Assembly: GCA_036346355.1 (NCBI GenBank)
Contig: CM070580.1
Coordinates: 24,481,374-24,545,373 of the forward strand
Direction of reading: 5' to 3'
DNA: 64,000 nucleotides
Source of the DNA: Rhipidocladum racemiflorum
Lineage: Eukaryota; Streptophyta; Magnoliopsida; Poales; Poaceae
Shown one piece after another: positions 33,518 through 44,744 of this stretch. The notes beneath the pieces were generated by a model that made no database searches, was not told the origin of the DNA, and saw nothing but the letters and a program-made list of their open reading frames with translations. Position numbers and translations under genes: made by a program. Each line of letters starts with the position of its first letter. The stretch's first letter is position 1.

Positions 33518-36507
33518 TCACCGCTGTCCGAAGGCGTTGCACCTCCTTGAGCTGGGACTCTTCGCACTCCCGAGCTCGGCTGGAGGTCGGCCTTGGTCGG
33601 GGACCTCCTGCCGCAACTTCCCCAGCTCCTCTTCGAGGTCGGCACACTTCTGTTCCGAAGTGTTCTTCGCCGTCTCGCTCTCAAAGAGCTGGTCCCGAAG
33701 TCCGGCGATGAGGCTCTTCGCCAACTCCAGCTCCTTCAGGTCGGCCTCGCGCACCTCGGAGACCCGACGCTCGAGATCGGCGATCTTGGCGTCTTGCTCG
33801 CGATGGTACGCCCAGAACTCCTCTGCTGGAACTGCGGAGGCATCGATGTCCTCCATAGCCTTCGCCGCAAACTTGGAGCAAAAAAGAAGAAAAGGAAAGG
33901 AAGGTCAAGAAGAACCCCTTGAAGATTGCTCGCCTCATGTAAAAAGTTAGAAGCGAAGCACTTACCAGAAGAGCCCGGCTGACCAGCTTGTCTTGAAGCC
34001 GCTGGTGGTCGGTAGCGCCCGGCTTTAAAAGGGATTAACCCACGCAGGCCATCCCGATCCCGAGCCGGGCATCGTCAGATCTTGCCCCTCACAGGCACCT
34101 GGTGCTCCCAGGGAGAACGACGCTTCCTCGCCGACCAACCCGGGGCGCCCGAGGTTGGTCTTCTGCGTCAACAGTGGCTCGTGGCGCCTTCCTCTGCCCG
34201 GCCTGCGCTCGGCTGGGCGCCAGCTAACGCGCCGCCCCTTGCACTTCCGCGGCCGGAAGCAATGGAGCTCCACGCCGAGGCGATTGGTCGAGGCGACCAC
34301 CTCCGGCCGTGGTCCGCGCCGAGCGGTGGTCATCAACGACCACCTCCTCTTCGTGGTCCGCGGACGGAGGCAGCTGGTCGGGCTCGGCGATCACTTTCGC
34401 GGCTGGAAGTGGCCGATCGATCACGACCGCATCTCCCCCTTGGTCCGCAGTTGGAGGTGGCTGGCCGGCAGCGACCGGCTCCTCCTCTTGGCTCGCGGCC
34501 AAGGGCGGTGGGTCGAAAGCCACCACCCCTTGACCATCGGAGCCCATCACTTGGGGCTCGCTTGCGCTTACCCCTTCGCAAGGGACCAAGGCCAAGGCTT
34601 CTTGGTCCTCTGCCCCCTGCAGCTCTTACTCCTCCGCGGCTGGAATTGGTCCCACGTCCGCTGAAGGAAGCTCGGGCCCCGCCGAGGGAAGCTCGGACTC
34701 CATTGAGGCCGCAGCTGGCACCGACTCCTCCCCCGTCTCGGCCATCACTTGGTCGACGACGCGATCGAGCTCGGCGTCAACTGCAGAGTCGATAATCTCC
34801 TCAGCCATCTGACGGAAGTCCAAAAGCAACATCCGAGCTATCACGCCCACGCCAAATAGGGTGGGGTTAGCCCGAAGAAAACCGCAAGACAAGAACAGAA
34901 CAAGAGAATGAAGCAGGAACTTACCTACGCGTGGCGGCGCCATCCTCCTCGGCCTCCTCGCCGGGCCACGGGCGACTGCCGCGGCGGCCTCGTAGGCCTC
35001 GGCCACGACCACGACAGCGCTCCTCGGCTGGCGTCGGCACACGTGCCATCGCCGGGTCGACGTCGTCCATGTCGACCTCTTCCAAATGAGGTTGTTTGAG
35101 AGGTCGACCTCCTGCTCCTTCTAACCGAGCATAGGTGGCCTCCTCTTCTTCCTCCTCCTCGGGATCATCGACCACCCGAGTAAGGCTGGTCTGGAGGGCC
35201 TTGATCTGCCTCTCGGCCGCTCCTTGGTCGGGAGGGACTGGCCTCCTCCTCGGCCTTCCTACTTTGCTCGGCGAGCTGTTCGATCGGCCCATCGGCTCAG
35301 GCCTCCTCCGTTTGAAGTCATCATACCAGATTCGGTTCGCACCTCCGCGGTCGGCGTACTCAAGGTGCGGCGTGGGTCTGGTCGGCTTCGGCGCTTCGAC
35401 CAGCTTGGCGCGAGGCGAGGCGGATGCTTGGCGGCCTCGACCCGCCGACCTCTTGCGGGAACCACTGGCCGGGGTGCTGGCTTGCGGCAGCGCTGCAGCG
35501 CTCGACACGGCACGGTCAAGGGCGACCTTCTCCTGCAAGCGAAATAGGAGAAATAAGCTCGGAAACATGCCCTCGGACGGAAGCGAGGAAGATGTACTTA
35601 CCGCGCCGCGGTCAAAAATGTTCTTGGGGACCTGGCGATTGGGCGTCGGCTCCTTCTCGCCAGGGCACCAAACATCTCGGCGACCCTCTCGTCAACCCGA
35701 TCCGTCCTCGGGCTGCGTCACGACCAGAAGATTAAAACAAAAATATATAGCACCGATCACCGTAAAGCAACGATGCTCGAGAAAAGGTCCAGAACATACT
35801 GCGTTGTCCTCGCGGGTGAAGTCATGCCACCCGGTCACCTCGAAGAAGGGTGCTCGCGGCGCCTCAAGGGGACACCGGTTGAAGGTAAAGTCCCGGGCGA
35901 TATCCCGACCAGTGAGCCCCATCTGGGCAAGCTCACCGATCGTCTTGAGCACCCGCTCTTCCTCAGGTTGCACGGCGCGCGCTGCCTCTCGATGGCGGGC
36001 GTCCTCCCCAAGATAGACCAATCGGGACCCTCCGCCTTCTTACGGTAGAACCAGAGGTCGGCCCAACCCGACACCGAGTCCTTCGTGAGCAAACGAAGGG
36101 ATACTCGTATGGTCGGTTGGGCCGAGGCGAAGATAAACGCATAGCCGTGAGCCATCCTGGCCGGTGCGGACGGGGGAATAGAAGTGAAAGAAGAGGCTAG
36201 CCGTGGGCACTACACCCACGTAAGCCTCGCAAAGATGGGAGAAGATTGCGAGAGAAAGGATAGAGTTGGGGTGGAGATGAGAGATCTCGCACCCGCAGAA
36301 GGCAAGCACGGAGGCGAGGAAGTCGCTCTCGGCGACGAAGCCCGTTGACGGCGTACAACTCGCGAGAGACGATCTCCGTCCCCGCGGTGCCGGCGCCAGA
36401 TCGCTTCTGTGCACTCGACCCGAGCCTGGGTCGACGTACCCCTCGTCCGTGAGCACCTGGAGCCTCCTTCGGGTCATCTGGCTAACCTTGAAACGCGCCA
36501 TGACCAA
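33518..36507 (-). pseudogene. Element C antisense ORF (putative gypsy-type transposon domain)
   Basis: This gene-like series lies on the strand opposite to gag-pol. It starts near 36507 (MVMARFKVSQMTRRRLQVL). The first exon holds LHPNSILSLAIFSHLCEAYVG, which fits the Pfam 'putative gypsy type transposon' family (PF04195, from memory) known as the antisense gene of Tat elements. Later pieces give WADLWFYRKKAEGPDW, RVLKTIGELAQMGLTGRDIA, an Arg/Pro/Glu-rich middle (35568-34626) and a coiled-coil-like end (33856-33518, heptad-rich AKIADLERRVSEVREADLKE). Several frame changes occur; some may be introns, others mutations. The function is unknown. Confidence 0.7.
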
Positions 36508-36917
36508 AGAAAGAAGGGGAGCGAAAAGGGTTCTTGGGCGCTAGGGCTCTTGGAAGATTTTTGGCCGAAGACGAGCAAAGAGACACGGTGTAACTCCGAC
36601 CTCACCCGGTAGAAAGGGTTAAAAAGACAGCGAAGGGACAGGTTAAAAATCGCCGCCTATCACGTAGCGACACCTGGCCGGAGAAAGCGCGCTTTCCGAG
36701 AAACTACCGTACCGTTGCAGGGAGGCTTCTCAGGGAAGGAACCGCGAAACAACCAAACGACGCGCCCACGCGGAGCAAGCACGCGGCGGGTAAAGAAGTT
36801 CGTCTCCCGACGTAAAATGGTCGTGAGCCACGACCAAAAGAAATTCAATCCCCCCTCAAGTCTTCTTAGGCTCAAGGGGAAGCCCGAGGGTTCCCCGCTT
36901 GAACCTCGGGGGCTAGC

Positions 36918-37560
36918 TGTCGGGGATTGGCTATCTGGCAAAAGTCCACGGTACCCCCGTGAAAAGCTAAGCCACCGACCAGGCAAAACTAAAAGAAGAT
37001 GCTCGGGAGAATGAAACGAGCATCCCTCCTTCTCCTCCGAGCATACGCGTCCGCACCTTTACTCGCAGAAGTACCAAACACACCCCCTCCCCCACGAGCA
37101 AGCATGCTCGTAGAGGCCACGACCTACTCAGGTGTTTGGTTGGAGGGCCCGGCGAACGCTACGAGGAAGGAAGGAGGCAACCAATCAGCCGAAGATCAAG
37201 GAAGATCATACCCGAAATTCAAACAGCGCACGAATCAAGGACGGCGGGTCACGGATATGGATACATAGCGTGATCCCAGGAGGTAGTTGCCTTCTTTGTA
37301 CCTATAGTCGTATTATTTAAACCCCCCTGAAGATCTGTAACAGGGAAAGGAAAAAAAGAGATAGAACACAATACACTGGAGTAGGGCTGTTATCCCGGCA
37401 GAGGGAGGCCCGAACCAGGATAAACACCGAGTCCCCCCTTTTTCCTTTTCTCCCGACCTTGGCATCGCTCGAACGACCTCCTTGGCCCGCACGACGGGGC
37501 CCTGTTGATCCCCCATTCAACAAGTAAGCTCGACGGGAGCCCGTTCTCCAATCGTCGACA
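36918..37560 (+). repeat. Element C right LTR
   Basis: It is 643 bp, TGTCGGGGATTGG to CCAATCGTCGACA, next to the target duplication ATAGT at 37561-37565. It is nearly identical to the left LTR and is uninterrupted, which is what allows the nested insertion in the left LTR to be defined. Confidence 0.95.
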
Positions 37561-38928
37561 ATAGTACAATTGACTTAGTGATTTCCTCCTAAAGAAAAAA
37601 TATTCTAACAATAATTATTATCTCTGTGTATTCATAAAGAAATCTCATAATTGATTATGTATCATCTCAATCTACGTTGATGATCTAAATATCATCGTAA
37701 TCACAACGGAGATAAAGGAAGCAAGTTTCTTACTTTCTGACGGAGTTTGAGATGAAAGATTTGGATAAAACCAAATATTGTTTAGGCCTGCAGCTAGAGC
37801 ATTCTCTCAGAAAAAAATTGTAAACACAAGTCTACCTATACCAAAAAGGTGTTGAAAAGATTTAATATGGATAAATCTCATCCTTTGAAGACCCCGTGAT
37901 ACTAAGATCCATTGAAGTGGATAAAAACCCTTTCAAGCTAATGATAACAATTATGTATCGTGCGAATTTCATAAAGCCTGATATTGCATTCGCAGTAAAT
38001 TTGCTAGCTAGACATAATGTAGCTCTAATCAGAAGACACTGTATCGGTGTCAAGACTTTACTCAGATACCTCCAAGATACTCAAGATCTTAGCCTATTCT
38101 AGCGGAAAGACCAAGACTTGACTATGGTAGGATATACGGATACTGACTATCTTTCTGATCACCACAACACCGAATCTCATATTGGGTTTGCGTTTCTCTA
38201 TGGTGGTATAGATGTTTTTTTTGTAGTCTTTTAAGCAAACCTTGTTAGCTACTACCAACTACTTGGATATTATAGTATTATATGAAGCCTCACGTGAGTA
38301 TGTTTGGCTGATATTTGTAATTAGCCATGTACAGAAGTCATGTGACATTAATATCGTCCATACCCCCACAATTACTTTGAAGATAATATTACTTTTGTTG
38401 CACAAATACGAATAGATTATGTTAAAAGCAATATCACAAACCTTATTGCCTGAACTATGACCCTCAACATGATCTGAAGATACTATTTTAAATCCAAAAT
38501 ATTATAAGTTGCACTCCTTTTCTCTTAGTAGGTTATCTTGAAGTTTTCTCATACGAAAGTTTTTAACGAGGCAACTAATGTAATACAATATGTGAGTGTA
38601 ATGTGTTCTTTTCTCTGTATTTTTTCATTGAGTTTTTGAGAGGAATTTTTGATTATATATATGCATTACGCGATATTCGTTCAAGAGGAGTGTTGAGATA
38701 TAATAAGACTTTTAGTGCTGATTATTAAAAATATATTTGGATTCTATCTTATTGTGGACGAATTCGAATCTATCTTTTATCGATTTTCACCATAAATATG
38801 GCACTCTTATATATAAGATAATCAATCTAATAAAGAGAATAATTTTAACTTTATATATCGCGTGTGCTCTATATAATTTTACTATCTAATCGGTGTATTA
38901 CATCCAGTACAAACGTGAACATTTTACA
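37561..38928 (+). pseudogene. Degenerate Ty1/copia remnant with 3' LTR (unit 1 copy)
   Basis: Plus-strand frames give VDDLNII, FEMKDLDKTKYCLGLQLEH, KKVLKRFNMDKSHPLKTP, PDIAFAVNLLARH and GYTDTDYLSDHHN, all from the RT and RNase H of a copia element. They are followed by a purine tract aagaggag and an LTR-like end starting TGTTGAGATATAATAAG at 38691 and closing near 38928. Stops are frequent. A second copy is at 56437-57545, so the remnant was present before the segmental duplication. Confidence 0.85.
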
Positions 38929-38943
38929 GCAAATCTTATAAAA

Positions 38944-40648
38944 CTAGAAACGTGTACGCGGCGGCACGCCGCATAAGTTTGTGTTTGCGAATAATATAGA
39001 AAGACGAAGCAAGGATGAACAAAAAATAAATCCCCGTTTTTTTCCCAACAAAAACGGAGAAACGACGGACGAAAAACGAATTTATATTTTTTAAAGGGGA
39101 AATGGCAAACGAAAACATATTTTCTATGAGCTTGAGAAAAAACGGACCAAAAAAATATTTTTTTCGGGCAAAACGGAGAAAGGACCTGAAAGTACGCGTG
39201 GCGTCGGCCGCTCGCGCGAACGAAATTTTTTTTGTGTTTTTTTCCAGAGAAAAAACAGACCACGGAAATATTTTTCCCATTTCTGGAGAAAAAACAGACC
39301 ACGGAAATATTTTTCCCATGCTCCGGAGAGTAAACGGACCACAAAAATATTTTTTTCGGGAAAAACAGATGAAGGACCTGAACGAAAAGTGCAGGGACCT
39401 ATTTGTTATAATTTTGGATCTGTTCGCTATTTCGAATAAGTAAGAAAGGACTCGTTCGCAATTCGTATTTAACGGGAGGCTCTTTGTGTAAAACGGTGAA
39501 CAAAGGACCTAAACGTGAACCTGAGAAAAATATTTTGCACTCACAGAAAATCACAAAGGACTCAGAGAGTGTGGGGATGACGTGGGGAGCGGTGGTGACC
39601 GGAAAGCTTCGAGCAATATAGCATTGAATATTGAATATTCCCTATATTAAGCTCGGGAGAGTCTCTCCTCAAAGAGCCCCTCCACCTGTCCTATCCCCTC
39701 TCTCTCCTCTTTTTGCGAAAAAGCCCCTTCGATTCTTGAAATTACGGATAAGTCCTTTTGCAATTTTTTGTGAGAGGGAGATTTTTTCCCCGGTTCGCGT
39801 TTAGGTCCCTCCTTCGCCATTTTACATAAAGAACCTCCCGTTAAATACGAATCGTAAACGAGCCCTTTTATAGTTTTTCAAAATAGCGAACAGATCCAAA
39901 ATCATAACAAATAGGTCCGTACACTTTTCGTTCAGGTTCTTTCTCCGTTTTGCCCCAAAAAAATATTTTTGTGGTCCGTTTTTTCCTCCGGAGCATTGAA
40001 AAAATGTTTTCGTTTCTCCGTTTTGCCCGGAAAAAATATTTTTGTGGTCCGTTTTCCCTCCGGAGCATGGAAAAAATATTTTCGTTGGCCGTTTTTCCTA
40101 TAAAAAACCGAAAAAATATTTTGGTGGTCCGTTTTTCCTCCGGAGCATGGAAAAAATGTTTTCGTTTCTCCGTTTTGCCCGGAAAAAATATTTTTGTGGT
40201 CCGTTTTTCCTACGGAGCATGCAAAAAATGTTTTCGTTTCTCCGTTTTTCCTAAAAAAAACGAAAAATGTTTTTGTGGTCCGTTTTTCCTCCGGAGCATG
40301 GAAAAAATGTCCTCGTTTCTCCGTTTTACCAGGAAAAAATGTTTTTGTGGTCCGTTTTTCCTCCGGAGCATGGAGAAAATGTTTTCGTTTCTCCGTTTTT
40401 CCTAAAAAAAACCGAAAAATGTTTTCGTGGTCCGTTTTTCCTTCGGAGCATGGAAAAAAAATTTCGTTTCTCCGTTTTACCCGAAAAAATGTTTTTGTGG
40501 TCCGTTTTTCCTTCAGAGCATGGAAAAAATGTTTTAAAGTGTTCTCGTGGTCCGCTTTTTCTACGAAAACATTTTCTCGGTTTTTTTGTATTAAAAATAT
40601 TTTTTTTTCGTTCACGTGCGCGGCGTGCCGCCGCGCTCAATTTCCTAG
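38944..40648. mobile_element. Fold-back element with Helitron-like outward termini (1.7 kb)
   Basis: Copy 2 of the duplicated flank lacks this block (57551-57561), which defines the insertion. Both ends begin CTAG and, read outward, each shows a GC hairpin a few bases inside the terminal CTAG: right GCGCGGCG-TGC-CGCCGCGC at 40618-40636, left GCGGCG-TGC-CGCCGC on the minus strand. The arms (about 39100-39530 against 39790-40000 and beyond) are inverted copies of each other. The right arm has a minisatellite of about 60-90 bp units built from TTTTCGTTTCTCCG, GTGGTCCG and CGGAGCATGG. The eight bases tatatata after the right end may be a degraded target duplication. Long ORFs here are repeat artefacts. 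Confidence 0.7.
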
Positions 40649-40892
40649 TATATATATTGGACGGAGCCAATGCACCGCGGAAAAAATCGGCAGAGGTAGC
40701 CATATGCGTTTCTTCACGACAGGAAAGCCTTGAAAGGACGGCGCGAGACCCGCGAACTGCCCAAAGTCCTCTCGCCTGCGCCTCACACGATGATCCGCAC
40801 GATGGGAATCTAACGGCCAGGACAGCGCCACAACGGCAACCATCAGAGGAGGATCACACGGCCAGGATGGAACCCTAGCTCCCGGCGCCGCC

Positions 40893-40900
40893 TATATAAG
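40893..40900 (+). promoter_or_regulatory. TATA box of eEF1A gene 2
   Basis: TATATAAG lies in the same context as in gene 1 (tataaggaccat), about 30 bp before the pyrimidine-rich first exon. Homology to gene 1's upstream region begins at about 40738, just after the fold-back element and the short duplicated spacer. Confidence 0.8.
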
Positions 40901-40983
40901 GACCATCCCGCTAGGCCGCTGGTCTAAACCCCTCGCTTCCCTATCTCCCTGACGCCGCCGCCACCTCTCGATCCCATCTTCAG

Positions 40984-41697
40984 GTTAGTCTCCATTCGTA
41001 TCCTTCCCTCCTCTTTATATGCACGGTGATTGGTTGCTGGTAACTTCAGATCGCTGTGCGTGCTTCGGTGTAGTAGCTTCAGATCTACGGTTTTGCGTCT
41101 GTTCAGTAGCCTTCATCTGCGAGTAGAGCCTTTTTTAGGTGATTTGTGCTCAGATGCGTGCTGTTTTGCTCGGTTTGTCAATGGATTTTTCTAGGTTTTT
41201 GTTTGATTCCATCTCGTAGTCTCGATCTGTAATCTGTATAAATCTTTCTATCCATTACTTGTAGCCGCAATTACCAGCGGTTTATATTGCTTTATCGTCT
41301 CCATGCTTGTTTGAATCAATCGTTGAATCGTTTCGCATCTTAATTTTGTTGCCTACTAGTTGATTCGTGATGGTCATATGAAGATGGTCATCGTTAGTAC
41401 ATCTTGCTTTGATATGTCGTAATATAGCCCAGTCATATTGGCTATTCCGTTAATTCTCGTCAGTATAATATGCTTCCCGATGGTGTTTGTAAAGTTGAAA
41501 ATTGCTTGCAGTCTTGTAGTTTAGATCCAGTCTTATCGCGTGCTAAAGTTGAGGTACATAGTCCCATGTGCATCTAGTAGGATTCATCAGATTTATCTGC
41601 TCCCGTCATTTTTTTTTCTTTCCTGTGGTGATTTGCCCATCAACGTTCTCTAATCCCGGATTACTTGCTGCAGTTTTTTAGTTAACATTCTCTGCAG
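40984..41697 (+). other. 5'-UTR intron of eEF1A gene 2
   Basis: The first exon ends ...cccatcttcag at 40983, the intron opens gttagt, and two acceptors are possible: gctgcag ending at 41673 or tctgcag ending at 41697, two bases before the ATG. The first fits gene 1's spacing better. The intron shares its start with gene 1 (cagatctacggttttgcgtctgttcagtag words) and diverges in the middle. Confidence 0.75.
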
Positions 41698-41699
41698 TC

Positions 41700-43721
41700 A
41701 TGGGTAAGGAGAAGACTCACATTAGCATTGTGGTCATTGGCCACGTCGACTCTGGGAAGTCGACCACCACTGGCCACCTGATCTACAAGCTTGGAGGTAT
41801 TGACAAGCGTGTGATCGAGAGGTTTGAGAAGGAAGCTGCTGAGATGAACAAGAGGTCGTTCAAGTACGCCTGGGTGCTTGACAAGCTCAAGGCTGAGCGT
41901 GAGAGAGGTATCACCATCGATATTGCCCTGTGGAAGTTCGAGACCACCAAGTACTACTGCACGGTCATTGACGCCCCTGGACACCGTGATTTCATCAAGA
42001 ATATGATTACCGGTACCTCCCAGGCTGACTGCGCTGTTCTCATCATTGACTCCACCACCGGTGGTTTTGAGGCTGGTATCTCCAAGGATGGCCAGACCCG
42101 TGAGCACGCCCTCCTTGCTTTCACTCTTGGCGTGAAACAGATGATCTGCTGTTGCAACAAGGTATAACTTATGAAATACCTATACATAAATGATGGTACT
42201 TTATCGTCATAGATTCATACCTAGTGAATTGTCAATAGTGTACCACTTTGTGTATGCTAGCATTAATGTTTTACTGTTTAATATGTCAGTATAGTAGCTA
42301 CTTGATGCAAACCTTGTCAATTGCTTGCTATGCTGTTTTTAAAGCATTTGACATGGTGCTGTTGCATCTAAATTGATATCAGGAAAAATGGAATTGTTTC
42401 CACACATTTTTTAGCTTTGTCAAATCCTTCACTAGATGTGAGATATGCTAGTTCACGTTACATAATTGTAAACACTTAATTGTTTATGTTCTGCATTGTG
42501 GATTTATGATGCCGATTACTTTAATGTTTACCTGCACTAGTTCTTTTGCTTTTGCGTAATGTTTCACCTAACTAATGGGAATGGTTTGTCATACTCTAGT
42601 TCTTCTGCATCTGAATTGATATCAGGAAGAATGGAATTGTTTTCCGCACTTATTTTAGCTTGGTCAAATCCTTCACGAGATACGAGATATGCTAATTCAT
42701 GATTGTAACTGTTCAGTGTTTATATTCTGCATTGTGGATTTTTATGCAGAGTACTTTACTGTTTACCTACACTAGTTCTTTTGCATATGCTTAATGTTTC
42801 ACCTAACTAATTGGAATGCTATGTGACACTCTGTTCTAGATGGATGCCACCACTCCCAAGTACTCGAAGGCCCGTTATGATGAAATTGTGAAGGAAGTCT
42901 CTTCCTACCTCAAGAAGGTTGGCTACAACCCTGACAAGATCCCGTTTGTTCCCATCTCTGGTTTCGAGGGCGACAACATGATTGAGAGGTCCACCAACCT
43001 TGACTGGTACAAGGGCCCGACCCTGCTTGAGGCTCTTGACCAGATCAATGAGCCGAAGAGGCCATCCGACAAGCCCCTGCGTCTCCCCCTTCAGGACGTG
43101 TACAAGATCGGTGGTATTGGTACCGTGCCTGTGGGTCGTGTTGAGACTGGTGTCATCAAGCCTGGTATGGTTGTTACCTTCGGTCCCAGCGGCCTGACCA
43201 CTGAGGTCAAGTCTGTTGAGATGCACCACGAGGCTCTCCAGGAGGCCCTTCCTGGTGACAATGTCGGCTTCAACGTGAAGAACGTTGCTGTGAAGGATAT
43301 CAAGCGTGGTTATGTTGCCTCCAACTCCAAGGATGACCCTGCCAAGGAGGCTGCCAGCTTCACCTCCCAGGTCATCATCATGAACCACCCTGGGCAGATT
43401 GGCAACGGCTACGCCCCAGTGCTCGACTGCCACACCTCCCACATTGCTGTCAAGTTTGCTGAGCTGGTGACCAAGATTGACAGACGATCTGGCAAGGAGC
43501 TCGAGAAGGAGCCCAAGTTCCTGAAGAACGGTGACGCTGGCATGGTGAAGATGGTTCCTACCAAGCCCATGGTCGTGGAGACCTTTGCAGCGTACCCTCC
43601 TCTTGGTCGTTTCGCCGTCCGTGACATGAGACAGACGGTTGCTGTTGGTGTCATCAAGAACGTTGAGAAGAAGGATCCAACCGGCGCCAAGGTCACCAAG
43701 GCTGCTGCCAAGAAGAAATGA
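41700..43721 (+). CDS. eEF1A: Elongation factor 1-alpha, gene 2
   Basis: Exons 41700-42161 and 42840-43721 join across a 678-bp GT-AG intron to give 447 residues. The protein appears identical to gene 1: all differences seen in the first coding exon are synonymous, and the second coding exon looks identical at DNA level. The GTPase motifs GHVDSGKS, DAPGH and NKMD and the terminal AAAKKK are present. It lies in the same orientation as gene 1, 21 kb downstream, as a tandem paralogue. The intron is longer than gene 1's because of an internal duplication (42365-42839). It is intact and probably functional. Confidence 0.98.
42365..42839 (+). repeat. Direct duplication of about 235 bp inside gene 2 intron
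   Basis: Two tandem copies of the 3' part of the intron are present, about 42365-42603 and 42606-42839. Both run from ctgcatctgaattgatatcagga through ttctgcattgtggattt to tttcacctaactaa. The second copy is almost the same as gene 1's intron end (21310-21540); the first is clearly more diverged. The join is near attct/tctgcatc at 42598-42606. Confidence 0.9.
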
Positions 43722-44744
43722 GGGGTTTGATTGTTGATCCATGTCTGCCTTTGAGATGCCTAGCTGTTATAGTGTTGGTTAAGTTTTGTTTACGGGCATT
43801 GTTCTTGTTGTGTAGACAGTACTTATTCTGTTGTTAGCGCTGCTTCCAATGTGCCCTTGTCGATGTCTGTTGTACTGTCTTTTAATCACCGTTTGAGCTT
43901 TGGCAAAAACTGGATGCTATGAGACTGGTGTTCTTATCGGCTGTGGAATGTGATTCCTTAGTGATCCAACTTTATCACTTGCTTTCTGTTCTATTCATTT
44001 GATCGCGTGAAGTGCAGCTGCGTGGATAGGTTCTTGCATCTGTATGTTCTGTTTCTTGGTGTGCTGTGCTAAAAACCGAAACCTTTCTATGTTGCCAGGT
44101 GACGAGGCCCGACGCGTTTTTCTGAGTAAGTCTGTCTCATAATGCCTGGCGTGTTACTGCTTTTACGTGTATCTGTTTTGCTGCCACGGCCTGCATATCA
44201 AATGATCTGTTTATCTGTCTATTCAATGGATGCGCTTGTCATGTACAGTAGCTCCACTGTGCACTTAAAGGATCAAATAACCAATTTAAAGGACGAGGAG
44301 GGCAAAACAGAGTCTGTGTTCGCAACATCATGGGTTTTCGTTATGGGGTTCCAGCATCAGCGACCATCATGGAATACATCTAAGTAGATTAGGCACCACC
44401 ACTGGAGAAAGATTTTTAGCATCAGCGATCATCGTGGAAATATATTAAGTAGATTGGGTCTAAATTCAAAAGTATGTTCACTAGTAAGGGCTGAGTGGAG
44501 CTAAAGGATTGCTTGAAAGCTGGAAACCCTGTGCTTTTGGCTCTTTCTGTTTTATCAGGACTTTCACTTCCTCGAAAACACTAGCAATTGGTTGGATTCA
44601 CTATCCGTGGTATATCTTTACTAAGACAAAAGCGGATTCAATAGCTACCATTCATGCCATCAATCCTCTTAGAGGACATCTGTATCCAACTATAGATACT
44701 AGCAAATATGTTATACGAATTAAAACAGTTAGGAAGAATATAGT
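43722..44744 (+). other. eEF1A gene 2 3' UTR and flank
   Basis: It parallels 22423-23253. Differences include an unrelated stretch at about 44265-44365 and an extra block of about 220 bp (about 44482-44703) that is missing after 23211 in copy 1. The extra block has a short open frame (SIATIHAINPLRGHLYPTID) that may belong to the old copia remnant. It ends with the target duplication ATAGT (44740-44744). Confidence 0.7.

Larger units (their letters stand above)
23254..37560 (+). mobile_element. Ty3/gypsy retrotransposon C, Tat lineage, with nested insertion
   Basis: LTRs at 23254-26816 (interrupted) and 36918-37560 bound the element. The target duplication is ATAGT (23249-23253 and 37561-37565). 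The internal order on the plus strand is primer site, gag, protease, RT, RNase H, integrase, followed by a 4-kb tail with an antisense ORF, as known for Tat elements such as RIRE2 and Grande. Without the nested insertion the length is about 11.4 kb. The LTRs differ by about five substitutions and one indel in 643 bp by eye, so the insertion is young, yet the coding region has many frameshifts. It may have been copied in trans. Confidence 0.95.

Noticed and set aside
34082..34795. Plus-strand frame of 237 codons in element C tail
   Set aside because: It is Arg/Pro/Leu-rich in GC-rich DNA opposite the antisense ORF; composition explains it.
38934..40648. Plain Helitron starting with TC at 38934
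   Set aside because: The bases tcttataaaa are also present in the unoccupied copy 2 (57551-57560), so they belong to the flank, and the element has inverted arms that ordinary Helitrons lack.
39932..40878. Long frames on both strands (227, 179 and 203 codons) in the fold-back element
   Set aside because: They follow the tandem units and read as repetitive KRTTKIFF / VVRFSSGAWKK strings; they are by-products of a minisatellite.
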